A stretch of 64,000 nucleotides of DNA. Source: Harmothoe impar (taxonomy: Eukaryota; Annelida; Polychaeta; Phyllodocida; Polynoidae). Below the pieces are notes generated by a model, which saw only the letters and a program-made list of their open reading frames with translations, ran no database searches and was not told the DNA's origin. Shown piece after piece: positions 18,486 to 29,623 of this stretch (position 1 is its first letter; the number at the start of each line of letters is the position of its first letter). The stretch spans positions 18,576,784-18,640,783 of the forward strand of contig OX381706.1 in NCBI GenBank assembly GCA_947462335.1. Direction: 5' to 3'. The translations under genes and the position numbers were made by a program.

Positions 18486-20540
18486 CAAGGCCCCAATATC
18501 CCAGACAGAGTATACACATCCCTAAGGGCTGGAATATCAAACCAGTGGAGCGTTTAGGAGCCATTTTGAATACTTGCTTAGATAGTTATGCTTAGATAGT
18601 TATGATCAAAGAACTCACTGATGCATTAATACATAACTTGGAACTCTAAATGATATTATACATTGTCTGTAATGGCTATGTTTTCAAACATCTCATATCA
18701 GGAGAAGATTAGATTAATGTATTTGGTCACGCTTCAGAAATGTTCAAATACTTTATCAAACAGATGTTCTCACCCTTTCTTGCTGCATTAGTCTATAGAG
18801 CACCCCCTACAGACACGGATCCCGAACAGGCTTAAAAGCCAAGATGTCGCTGCCCCAAAAGTAGGAGTCGGGGTAGGGCAAAGACCGATATAAGAGACCT
18901 TTAAACAAAGGAGCAACATGATCAGATCCTAAAGTATGATTTATCATGATAGATCATGATAAACCATGGTTCAACGTGATAAATCATAATACTTATCATG
19001 ATATTTTTCTACCTGGGTGCTATTGCCATAGTTAATGGCCAGAATGGCTCATGGAATATACATCAGTGTATAGTAAGGCCCCCTAGTGGCAGAAATATAG
19101 GTACTCAATGTGATTACTTTGGGTCGTCATCAACAATTGATGACCCTTAGGTCATCATCACTGATGACATTCCCATTGGATTGGGTTTTCAGTGCAGGGA
19201 TATCTCGTCATAAGAAATGTTATAAGGATCACGTTTCCATTGCCAAACTTGCACATTCTTTCTATATGTAGTATTGGTTATAAAGAACATTGGTTATCAG
19301 GAGCAAATTTACCATGCCCAAAGGACCGGCTTATAACGAGATTTCATTGCATACAACGAAAATGAGCTGATACACCTCAGGAGTGTCGGAAGTAGCCTAA
19401 CTTGACTTTGATGAGGCCGCGGCCAAACCAAACTTAATTCAGAAGGGGACGCAGCCGGGACGCAATCCCAAGCGTTAGAGAGGCAACACACTGAAAAGAT
19501 TATTGGGGGTCTTTTGAAAAACTAGACATGATTTGGTGCATTTTAAGGTCAATTTGTGGGTACTTCTTATATAGCTATATAGAGTTATGAATATAATTCA
19601 TTCAAAGTATTTCTAAAAAGAAAGAATAAAGCCTCACCATAATATATAGGAGGTTTCTGAGAAAATGAAAATTGTATAAATTACCCTTACACTATGCCAT
19701 CCACTACTTCAATGACATACCAGTTTCAATGAAATAGATCTTCTGCTGCCAAAACAAATGCAATGATATGCATGACATTGGGTGTAACCCTCTGGGTCGT
19801 TATAGTATTGAAGTAGATCTGGGATAAATGGTGGCAATATTACATGATTAGGCCCTGACTGGATAAGGATCTTTATCACAATAACTGCCCTCCAGGCTCC
19901 ACCTGCCCTCTTGTGGTTAAAATGAGTTTAATGTTAGACTGTTTAGATATGCCATTTCATCTCAAACGACCCACAATTAAGTTAGGGAATGATCCTTTTT
20001 TAAACAACAATTACGATTTCCTTATGGAATAACTTGACACACGTTTCCATTACTCAGGGGGTGGAGAGGGGAGGGGGGTAGATTTAGTTACCCCCTCTCA
20101 ACTCTACTGTCAAGGGTTCCACATATTTTTGGTTCCCCCCCCCCCAGAAAAACCTCCCCCTCTTGTTAAAAAATCATCAGTCCCTTAACTCTGCACCTCT
20201 ATACCAGTAATACCTACCCAATAGCCATGAAACTCTATCTAAATTACATCGTTATTACTCTATATTCGTTTATACACGGTAGGGATGCCTGGCATATTCC
20301 TGACTGGCATATTCCTGTCCCATAAGCCATTGAATAGGGATGTTTCAAAAAGTATTTCCCCAAAGACGGCCCTGTCAATATACCTGAATTATTCAACATG
20401 ACTCTAGATGTGTGACACATACCTGCCTCCGGGCGGATGGGTGGCGTGGGACATTGGTAATGATAGTAAAAGTATCCTATAACTGTCGTCAAGTGAGTGA
20501 TCTAAATGGTACCCAACGCCCTACCCTGGGGATCCTACTG
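18486..20540. other. Intergenic, no gene recognised
   Basis: About 2 kb without credible exons. Notable only for short reiterated atcatgata motifs at 18940-19010 and G/C homopolymers near 20070-20150. Confidence 0.5.
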
Positions 20541-20544
20541 TAAT

Positions 20545-20745
20545 TACTTAAACGCGTTAAGGGCAGCATAGCGCTTTAATAATTGTTTTAATAAAATAAT
20601 TAAAACTCAGCTCAAACTCAACGTGCTATGCCTCTGGTTATGCATGCAGACCTAGCGAGTAACTCGCCAGCGCTGCATCATGCCGACCTCACGGGGGTGA
20701 TACATTTTGAAACCCCGGGCCGCCGTATATTAAAAGGCTGAGTAC
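20545..20745. repeat. Degenerate piggyBac-like MITE
   Basis: Starts TTAAGGGCAGCATAGCGCTTTAAT and has the internal gcgagtaactcgccag palindrome of the family. The right end is eroded. Confidence 0.5.
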
Positions 20746-21731
20746 CTGTCAATGTCATGCCTGCATAGAGAAAAGAAACACCGTCAAAAGAGAGTCTAGT
20801 TTGCCTCCAGAATGACTCCACTCTTTAGGGAGTCCAGGCTGCCCAAGATGGCCTAGGTGACTCCCTGGCTGATCTAAAGGAGTCACCTGGGGGAGTCTTA
20901 GGTGAGCTCCCTGACTCACCTAAGGGTGTCATATAAGGTCCTACACTGCTCTATACAGAAGGGAGTCATTCTGCAAGAGGCAACCTCGACTCCCTTTTGA
21001 CGCAGTTTCTGTTCCCTGTCTGCACTCCACCTACTGCTGCAAGGGCAGCAAGTTCTATGCCTTGAAGAAGGCAACATGCCGTCAGATTGATTACACCTGT
21101 CCGACTTGTGCTCTGACGGATTTCCCACCCCATCCATGGTTACAACGTGGCTGCCTGCCAAGTTCCCCTCACACTGCCAATTTCTAAGTCTCATCATCTT
21201 CTAGCCATGACATGGTGACGTTAATTCGCAATGAGTAGTAAGGTAACGCCCAATGTTTTATCAATAATATAAATAAAATGGAATGTAATTTGATTTAACC
21301 TGGGCATATTATCCAATTATGAATTCTACACTTTCCTAATCAGTGACATTTTAAAGCATGACATTTACAGTTACGCCCTTTTCTTTTGCGATGCAATCTT
21401 GATAGTAACGTTTCAACTATTATTATTGTTATTTCGAAATCGCCTTCCGTGTTTTCATGTGGCATGTAACATGCAATAAAATGCCCAAAACATGTGCAGA
21501 GTGACGTCCCATTCATACCCCCAATAAGACCATCCTATGCACACCAACGCACAATAACATTATTGCTATACCAGGATGTTTTACATGTCTATCAAAATAT
21601 CAGTGGTAGAGACCCCCTGGAAAGGCACTTATTTGATAACTTATTAGAACTGTCTTCCTGGAATTTGCCCTTGGGGAATACCCCATTTTACATGACCTAT
21701 GGTAGAATCCACCTGCTCTCATATCTTATGT
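20746..21731. other. Intergenic with short inverted GAGTC-type repeats
   Basis: 20805-20935 contains repeated gggagtc / gactccc and cctaggtgactccc / gagtcac motifs in both orientations, a local fold-back tract. The remainder shows no gene. Confidence 0.45.
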
Positions 21732-21857
21732 GTCATCCCCGAGTTGAATTCATGTTTGACAAAAATGAAAAGAAAAAAGAATGTAACTTGCGGTCGTGCT
21801 GACCTTAAAGGGTTATCAGTCAACTTCATGCACCCTTCCAACGCTACCTGAGCTATT

Positions 21858-22062
21858 CACAATTCGTTTAATACTTTATGGGTTGCTTAATGCTTTAATG
21901 CATTTCCCCCTAGGTCATGATGCATGAATGCAGCCCTGGCGATTTACTCCCCAAGACTGCATCCATGCATTATGACGAGCTCATAGTGTTGATACCCTCC
22001 CGAGGTGTCAGTATGATGCATAAATGCATCATGACACGAATGTCATATTAAAGCAGTATTCC
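21858..22062. repeat. piggyBac-like MITE, right end deleted
   Basis: Same copy as 26038-26248 in the second duplicate. It lacks about 20 bp including the terminal AGGGTTAA. Confidence 0.65.
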
Positions 22063-22390
22063 ACATTTGCCGGACGCTCCCCAATGTACGTGAGCTACTG
22101 CTGACAAGACAGGAAGCACGCCTACACGCATGCGTCAACTCTAAATGCACATGCATATCTGCACTTCCGGTTTCATTGTGCGATGGGCATGACTGGACAT
22201 CTCGGAGCCTGTTTATAGGTACGCCCAGATCCCGACCCCAGATACCCCTGTCTGTACATTGGTCTAACAGATAACTGGTGGATACTGGTGCACATAGACA
22301 AAGCCGCAAAGTTTACTAGTCTTCAGAGTCAATACCCCATACTAGTAATTTAAAATTCATATAGATTACAATAATTTTGTATAGAACCTA

Positions 22391-22816
22391 CAGTCTATAC
22401 AAAAACCTGCCGGACACCGGCTATAGCCGGCAAAAAGTCTGCCGGTCCGACAGAAAAAGGGCCACAGCAGGGCCGAATGGCTGGCTGTATTCTAGAGATT
22501 CTTGCCTATATGCCATTTTTTACGGCTTGTAAATCGGACCATTATTAAGGTTTCTACAGCGTAAAACAGAAAGTGTGAATATTTTCTGTAATATGCTTTA
22601 GTAATCTACATATCAAAATGGTTAATATAATGGTAACATGAAGGGGGAACCCTATTTATTATCATTGCCAGTACAAACACTTGCTTTATATTTCATTCTT
22701 AAATTGCAAGATTGTACTCCAATATCCGGGCCTGGAAAAATTGGGCCGGGCCTGTATAGCAAAATAATCTGCAGGACCGAATGTCCTGCATGGTGAAAAA
22801 GTTTTTGTATAGACTG
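22391..22816. mobile_element. 426-bp TIR element with 6-bp target duplication
   Basis: Perfect 16-bp terminal inverted repeats (CAGTCTATACAAAAAC). Flanked by AACCTA (22385-22390 and 22817-22822). The second duplicate has the unoccupied site with a single AACCTA at 26596-26601, which fixes the ends. No coding capacity. A 6-bp duplication is not typical of hAT, mariner or piggyBac. Confidence 0.85.
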
Positions 22817-23152
22817 AACCTATAAATAACTCAATGGATACTGCATTGCATAATGGGAGGATTCTGTGAGCATTTGGTGGGTGGGTGGGGGGGGGGGGGG
22901 GTTCCAGTGAGTCCGAAGTCATGACGTCACAAATGTGTACATTCCCTAATATAGATGTGCAGGTGGATGTTTATAAAACGTACCACCCTGCTTCCCACGC
23001 GCATCTCTGAGCTCGGTCACAGATTACATGAGAATGGAAGCAGACTCAGAGATTAAGTAGCCGTCTTTTGTCACCAGCTTACACCTGTGTTATCCACTAC
23101 ACAGGGGCCGCACCCTGCCCTCTTACCTCCCCCGGACCTCCCCTCACCTGCT

Positions 23153-23560
23153 ATAACCCTTTAAGGGCCGCATAGTGCTTTAATAAGGTGCATGGTTGCA
23201 GCCATGAATGGCGAGTCTACTTGTCGGTGCTAGATCCTTGCATTATGCCAACCCTGCGAGGGAGTATCATCAACTTTGTAGAGTTGGCATGATGCATGAA
23301 TGAATGCAGCGCTGGCGAGCATCCATTGCATCATGGCCCATCAGGGGCGTGGCAAGCAGTAGAGAGGACTGAGGGGTATATTGACCCTTTTTGACCCCTT
23401 TCTACTTGACCATTTTGGTTTGACCTTTTTTGGGGTTGGTCAAAAGTGGGGGGACATGCCCCCCCCCCCCCTCCCCAGTTTGCCACGCCCCTGCACTGTC
23501 ATGACGACAAAGAACATACGTATAGCGCATTAAAGCGCGGTGCTGCACTTAGTGTGCTAA
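23153..23560. repeat. piggyBac-like MITE interrupted by a small TIR element
   Basis: Left end ATAACCCTTTAAGGGCCGCATAG; the right side returns at cattaaagcgcggtgctgc. The insertion at 23342-23493 lies inside. The second-duplicate equivalent is at 26930-27740. Confidence 0.65.
23342..23493. mobile_element. Short hAT-like TIR element
   Basis: 152 bp with 14-bp inverted ends CAGGGGCGTGGCAA / TTGCCACGCCCCTG, a hAT-style terminus. An 8-bp target duplication is not evident. It is present in both duplicates, so it predates the duplication. Confidence 0.6.
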
Positions 23561-23804
23561 TTATTCCCTCGGCATTAATACACCGGGGTGCAGCCCCCCC
23601 CCCCCCCCCCCCCGACGTCTCTGCAACTTCCTTTGACGTATTTATCTACTATTAGTAGCTGTAATTATAGAGACCACGGATGAATCAACTATAAAAAGCA
23701 CATCCGCCCTGATCAGATAGGGTGATCATGATGAATCCATCACTAAAGTGGGATGGGCGTAATTATATATGTACGATGGGCCGAGTTGTGTGTGAATGTG
23801 TGAG

Positions 23805-23960
23805 GAGGGAGGGTGTGTGTAGTGTTGGGAGGGGGGTGTTGTGGGGGTGCTGGGGGGTGCTGGGGGGGTGGGGGTGTTGGGGGGGATGTTGGGGGGGGGC
23901 TGTTGAGGGGGGGGGGAGGCAGTTGGGCTGGGGGGTGGGGGGAGGGGGGGTTAATGGATG
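23805..23960. repeat. G-rich low-complexity tract
   Basis: Runs of 5-12 G separated by tgtt/tgct. Apparent ORFs here are composition artefacts. A shorter version is at 27995-28075. Confidence 0.8.
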
Positions 23961-24056
23961 AAAGAGATGATGGGGCGTAATGAACACGTACGTACCCGGA
24001 AATCCGGTCTTATCCCCACCTGACCTACCACCTGGTTAATCTGCCTCACCTGTGGA

Positions 24057-24057
<1 letters not shown>

Positions 24058-24115
<58 letters not shown>
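24058..24115. repeat. (TG)n microsatellite
   Basis: Pure TG repeat, about 28 units. The second duplicate has only a few units at the same place (28178-28185), so the expansion occurred after the duplication. Confidence 0.95.
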
Positions 24116-24118
<3 letters not shown>

Positions 24119-24924
24119 ATTGGGGGGGGTGTCAGAACTATTATACACACACTGAAGTACATAGCACAGGTATTTTCTACGTTAATAGCTGTAGATAGGC
24201 TGAGACATAAACTAATCAGTAAGGTAAGGACCCCTGGGGAATTTTATGAAATTCGAAAATAGAATTTGCACTTTCTCCGGGTTTAGGTGTGTTGCAAAAT
24301 CGCTAGTGCAACCCTGGATCTGTTACTAAATAACCTGTGGTTAAATACCTGCCGAGCGATGTTACTCGTCATCCCAAAAGGTGTCTTAATTTAGCTGCGA
24401 ATGTGTGTGTGTGGGGGGGGGGGGGGGGTCAGCGGTCGTGAACTTGGATACCATGAAATCATGAGCAGACGACATTCTGACTCACGCGCGTCCTCACTCA
24501 TCCGTGGCGGGAAGCTGTGACGGTGCACGTTAATGTCGTCTGCTCACCGTGATGCACGTGGATATCAGCCCTGGGTATCAGCTGCACCTTATCAGCATGC
24601 GGCTTATCCCCCCCCCCCCCACCCCCCCCCCCACCATATGCACACCATGCAGCCTCCCTAAGCAGGATAAGGCCATTTTATTCGGATAACTTGGATTATG
24701 GGCTCTCGAGGCAAAAGGCCAGAGGTAAAAAAAATGAAATAAAAGTTGTCATTGAAAAACACTATTTCGGGAAACACAAAAATTATGACGTGATACCCTC
24801 AATTGGGCAATTTTCCAGATTTTCTTCTCATTTGAAGATTATTGATAAAATCTTGGCGCACAGAGGCAAAAAAACAAAACAAAAAATGACGGGTATGATG
24901 GCTCACCCTCTCTGTATGCACTCT

Positions 24925-25060
24925 CAGAAAAGTGAGAGTCATTGTCGCTAAAACTACCCTCACCTGAGGGTCAGGCAGAAACTACCCTCACCTGAGGGTC
25001 AGGCAGTGCCTGACCCTCAGGTGAGGGTAGTTTTTAGCGACAATGACTCTCACTTTTCTG
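24925..25060. mobile_element. Fold-back MITE with near-perfect arms
   Basis: Ends CAGAAAAGTGAGAGTCATTG / CAATGACTCTCACTTTTCTG. The arms include a doubled ctaccctcacctgagggtcaggca unit that is itself palindromic (CCCTCACCTGAGGG-like). It is absent from the second duplicate near 29015. One arm recurs alone at 55983-56035. Confidence 0.75.
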
Positions 25061-25665
25061 TGTGTGTGGCTGTACATGTATGTGTATTTGCCCTATCACC
25101 TAATCGTCATCCTTCTCCCCTGGGTTCACGTGAAAAGGTAATCATGCATGAGAAATGTGTTAACGTTAACGGTAGTATTATGTATACACAATAGCATTAT
25201 TATGTAAATATTACCGTTAACAGATTTTCTATACTTCTATTTTCCATTTTTAAACATTATCCCTCCATAGCCGGGTCCTCGTGGTTCCCGGGAGAGTCCA
25301 TGAATGGGTAAAACCCCACCCCCTTAGTATACCCTCGAAACCAAAACACATTCTGCCGATCCTGCATTTCTTATTGAATCTGTTTCCCTACTTTTAGAAG
25401 AAGGAATAGCTGAATTATGTCATGTATACGTAATAACTATCAACCATAGGTGGGTGTAGGCTGAGTCAAAGGGCTATACTTTAAATAACAGAAGGGTGTG
25501 GTGTCAATTCAGCATACTTTTCAGAAGGGGTAGTTTTGACGACCTGTTAATAGCTATGGGTGGGGTGGATGCCCAAAGGGAAAGTGACAACGGCTAATCC
25601 TGCAAGAAACCTGATCTTTCATTATAGTTGTTGTGGGCGGGATATGGTTGGAGACAGCGAGGATG

Positions 25666-25694
25666 TTAACCCTTTAAGGGCCGCATAGTGCTTT
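25666..25694. repeat. piggyBac-like MITE cut by the N gap
   Basis: TTAACCCTTTAAGGGCCGC start. Its counterpart in the second duplicate is 31489-31900. Confidence 0.7.
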
Positions 25695-25914
25695 AATGTG
25701 TGGTATGCCCGTTGNNNNNNNNNNNNNNNNNNNNNNNNNNNNNNNNNNNNNNNNNNNNNNNNNNNNNNNNNNNNNNNNNNNNNNNNNNNNNNNNNNNNNN
25801 NNNNNNNNNNNNNNNNNNNNNNNNNNNNNNNNNNNNNNNNNNNNNNNNNNNNNNNNNNNNNNNNNNNNNNNNNNNNNNNNNNNNNNNNNNNNNNNNNNNN
25901 NNNNNNNNNNNNNN
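25695..25914. other. Assembly gap (220 N)
   Basis: Run of N at the junction of the two duplicates. The true length and content are unknown. Confidence 1.
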
Positions 25915-26037
25915 CCCCGAGTTGAATTCATGTTTGACAAAAATAAAAAAATGTAACTTGCGGTCGTACTGACCTTAAAGGGTTACCAGTCAACTTCATG
26001 CACCCTTCCAACGCTACCTGAGCTATTCACAATTCGT

Positions 26038-26248
26038 TTATTACTTTGAGGGTTGCCTAGTGCTTTAATGCATTTCCCCCTAGGTCATGATGCATGAATG
26101 CAGCCCTGGCGATTTACTCCCCAAGACTGCATCCATGCATTATGACGAGCTCATAGTGTTGATACCCTCCCGAGGTGTCAGTATGATGCATAAATGCATC
26201 ATGACACGAATGTCATATTAAAGCAGTATTCCACCCTTGAAGGGTTAA
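26038..26248. repeat. piggyBac-like MITE
   Basis: Right end cccttgaaggg-TTAA (26245-26248) intact, left end slightly eroded. The internal palindromic segments are typical of the family. Confidence 0.7.
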
Positions 26249-27089
26249 ACAAGCTCCCGGACGCTCCCCAATGTACGTGAGCTACTGTTGACAAGACAGG
26301 AAGCACGCCTACACGCATGCGTCAACTCTAAATGCACATGCATATCTGCACTTCCGGTTTCATTGTGCGATGGGCATGACTGGACATCTCGGAGCCTGTT
26401 TATAGGGACGCCCAGATCCCGACCCCAGATACCCCTGTCTGTACATTGGCCTAACATATCAGACATTTCGTTCCCATATGATAACTGGTGGATACTGGTG
26501 CACATAGACAAAGCCGCAAAGTTTACTAGTCTTCAGAGTCAATACCCCCCTACTAGTAATTTCAAATTCATATAGATTACAATAATTTTGTATAGAACCT
26601 ATACATAACTCAATGGATACTGCATTGCATAATGGGATGATTCTGTGAGCATTTGGTGGGTGAGGGGGGGGAGGGTTTCCAGTGAGTCCGAAGTCATGAC
26701 GTCATAAATGTGTACATTCCCTAATATAGATGTGCAGGTGGATATTTATAAAACGTACCACCCTGCTTCCCACGCGCATCTCTGAGCTCGGTCACAGATT
26801 ACATGAGAATGGAAGCAGACTCAGAGATTAAGTAGCCGCCTTTTGTCACCAGCTTACACCTGTGTTATCCACTACACAGGGGCCGCACCCTGCCCTCTTA
26901 CCTCCCCCGGACCTCCCCTCACCTGCTATAACCCTTAAAGGGCCGCATGGTGCTTTAATAAGGTGCATAGTTGCAGCCCTGCATGGTGAGTCTAGATCCT
27001 TGCATCATGCCGACCCTGCGAGGGAGTATCATCAACCTTGTAGAGTTGGCATGATGCATGAATGAATGCAGCGCTGGTGAGCATCCATT

Positions 27090-27497
27090 CCCGGGGGGGC
27101 TACTCACTCTATGGCATTACCCGCCGACTGTCAAACTACCGCCTGCCTGAAAACAGAAGCCACCAAACCACCGCCCTCATAACTGCAAAGGACCGCCCCA
27201 TGATTCCTTACAGATAGGCCACCGCCCCTGTTATTTCAGGGACACCTGTAATAATACCTTATTTCCTGATGCAAATAGTACAGTAAACATGGGATAATCA
27301 TTGTTTTGCATACATTTTATCATTTACACCTTACTGAGACCCACTTACTGCCCCCTCTTCTACAGTTACTGCCCCCTAATTTTGAGGGTGTCGAGAGTCA
27401 CCGGCCCCTAATTTTGAGTCCCACCGCTACCGCTTCCTTGGGGCGTTTGGAGGTGGGTAGTCATTTCAAATCTGAGTGACCCCCCCCCCCCCCCGGG
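27090..27497. mobile_element. 408-bp hAT-like non-autonomous element, family member 1
   Basis: Ends CCCGGGG... / ...CCCCGGG. Flanked by the 8-bp duplication CATCCATT (27082-27089 and 27498-27505). Copy 1 of the tandem duplication has the empty site with a single CATCCATT at 23320-23327. The interior matches, in reverse orientation, the element at 29624-31481 and, in the same orientation, 50094-50482. An 8-bp target site fits hAT. Confidence 0.88.
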
Positions 27498-27519
27498 CAT
27501 CCATTGCATCATGGCCCAT

Positions 27520-27679
27520 CAGGGGCGTGGCAAGCAGTTTCAGAGTAGGGGAGACTGAGGGGTATATTGACCCTTTTTGACCCCTTTTTACTTGACCATT
27601 TTGGTTTGACCTTTTTTGGGGTTGGTCAAAAGTGGGGGGACATGCCCCCCCCCCCCCCCCCCAGATTGCCACGCCCCTG
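27520..27679. mobile_element. Short hAT-like TIR element (second duplicate)
   Basis: Ends CAGGGGCGTGGCAA / TTGCCACGCCCCTG. Orthologous to 23342-23493. Confidence 0.6.
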
Positions 27680-29623
27680 CACTGTCATGACGACAAAGAA
27701 CATACGTATAGCGCATTAAAGCGTGGTGCTGCACTTTGTGTGCTAATTATTCCCTCGGCATTAATGCACCGGGGTGCACGCCCCCCCCCCCGACGTCTCT
27801 GCAACTTCCCTTGACGTATTTATCTACTATTAGTACCTGTAATTATAGAAACCACTGATGAATCAACTATAAAAAGCACATCCGCCCTGATCAGATAGAG
27901 TGATCATGATGAATCCATCACTATTTAAAAGTGGGATGGGCATAATTATATATGTACGATGGGCCGAGTTGTGTGTGAATGTGTGAGGAAGGAGGGTGTG
28001 TATAGTAGTGGGGGGGGGGGGGGGGGTGTTGAGGGGGGATGCTGGGGGGGGGGGGTGTTGGGGGGGGGGTTAATGGATGAAAGAGATGATGGGGCGTAAC
28101 GAACACGTACGTACCCGGAAATCCGGTCTTATCCCCACCTGACCTACCACCTGGTTAATCTGCCTCACCTGTGGAGTGAGTGTGTGCTGATTGGGGGGGG
28201 GGGGGGGTGTCAGAACTATTATACACACACTAAGGTACATAGCACAGGTATATTCTACGTAAATAGCTGTAGATAGACTGAGACGTAAACTAATCAGTAT
28301 GGTAAGGACCCCTGGGGAATTTTATGAAATTCGAAAATAGAATTTGCACTTTCTCCGGGTTTAGCTTTAGGTGTGTTGCAAAATCGCTAGTGCAACCCTG
28401 GATCTGTTACTAAATAACCTGTGGTTAAATATCTGCCGAGCGATGTTACTCGTCATCCCTAAAAGGGTGTCTTAATTTAGCTGTGAATGTGTGTGTGGGG
28501 GGAGGGGGGGGGGGGGGGGTGGTCAGCGGTCGTGAACTTGGATACCATGAAATCATGGGCAGACGACATTCTGACTCACGCGCGTCGTCACTCGTCCGTG
28601 GCGGGAAGCTGTGACGGTGCACGTTAATGTCGTCTGCCTTACTGTGATGCACGTGGATATCAGACCTGGGTATCAGCTGCACCTTATCAGCATGCGGCTT
28701 ATCCCCCCCCCCCCCCCGCCTCACCCCCCCCCCCCCCCATATGCGCACTATGCAGCCTCCCTAAGCAGGATAAGGCTACTTTTTTCGGATAACTTGGATT
28801 ATGGGCTTTGGGGGCAAAAGGCCAGAGGTAAAAAAGAAAAAAAGATGTCATTGAAAAACACTATTTCGGGATATACAAAAATTAGGACATGATACCCTCA
28901 ATTGGGCGATTTTCCAGATTTTCCTCTCATTTTGAAAATTATTAATAAAATGTTGGCGGACAGGGGCAAACAAACAAAACAAAAACTGACGGGTATGATG
29001 GCTCACCCCCTCTGTAGACTGTATGGCTGTACATGTATGCGTATTTGCCCTATCACCTAATTGTCATCCTTCTCCCCTGGGTTCACGTGAAAAGGTAATC
29101 ATGTATGAGAAATATGTTAACGTCAACGGTAGTATTATGTATGCACAATAGCATTATTATGTAAATACTACCGTTAACAGATTTTCTATATTTCTATTTT
29201 CTATCTTTAAACATAATCCCTCCATAGCCGGGTCGTCGTGGATCCCAGGAGAGTCCATTAATGGGTAAAACCCCACCCCCTTACTATACCCTCGAAACCA
29301 AAACACATTCTGCCGATCCTGCATTTCTTATTGAATATGTTTCCCTAGTTTTAGAAGAAGGGATAGCTGAATTATGTCATGTATACGTAATAACTATCAA
29401 CTATAGGTGGGTGTAGGCTGAGTCAAAGGGCTATACTTTAAATAACAGTAGGGTGTGGTGTCAATTCAGCATACTTTTCAGAAGGGGTAGTTTTGACGAC
29501 GTGTTAATAGCTATGGGTGGGGTGGATGCCCAAAGGGGAAGTGACAAGGGCTTATCCTGCAGGAAACCTGATCTTTCATTATAGTTGTTGTGGGCGGGAT
29601 ATGGTTGGAGACTGCGAGGATGT

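Larger units (their letters stand above)
21732..25694. repeat. Tandem duplication, copy 1 (runs into the N gap)
   Basis: Closely matches 25915-29623 plus 31482-31516 in the same orientation and order, for example cccgagttgaattcatg at 21736 and 25917, and the end tgggcgggatatggttgg at 25635 and 29592. Copy-specific differences: a 426-bp insertion (22391-22816), a hairpin element (24925-25060) and a TG microsatellite. No host coding sequence was recognised in either copy. Confidence 0.9.

Noticed and set aside
25674..25972. Frames across the N run
   Set aside because: Consist mostly of unknown bases.
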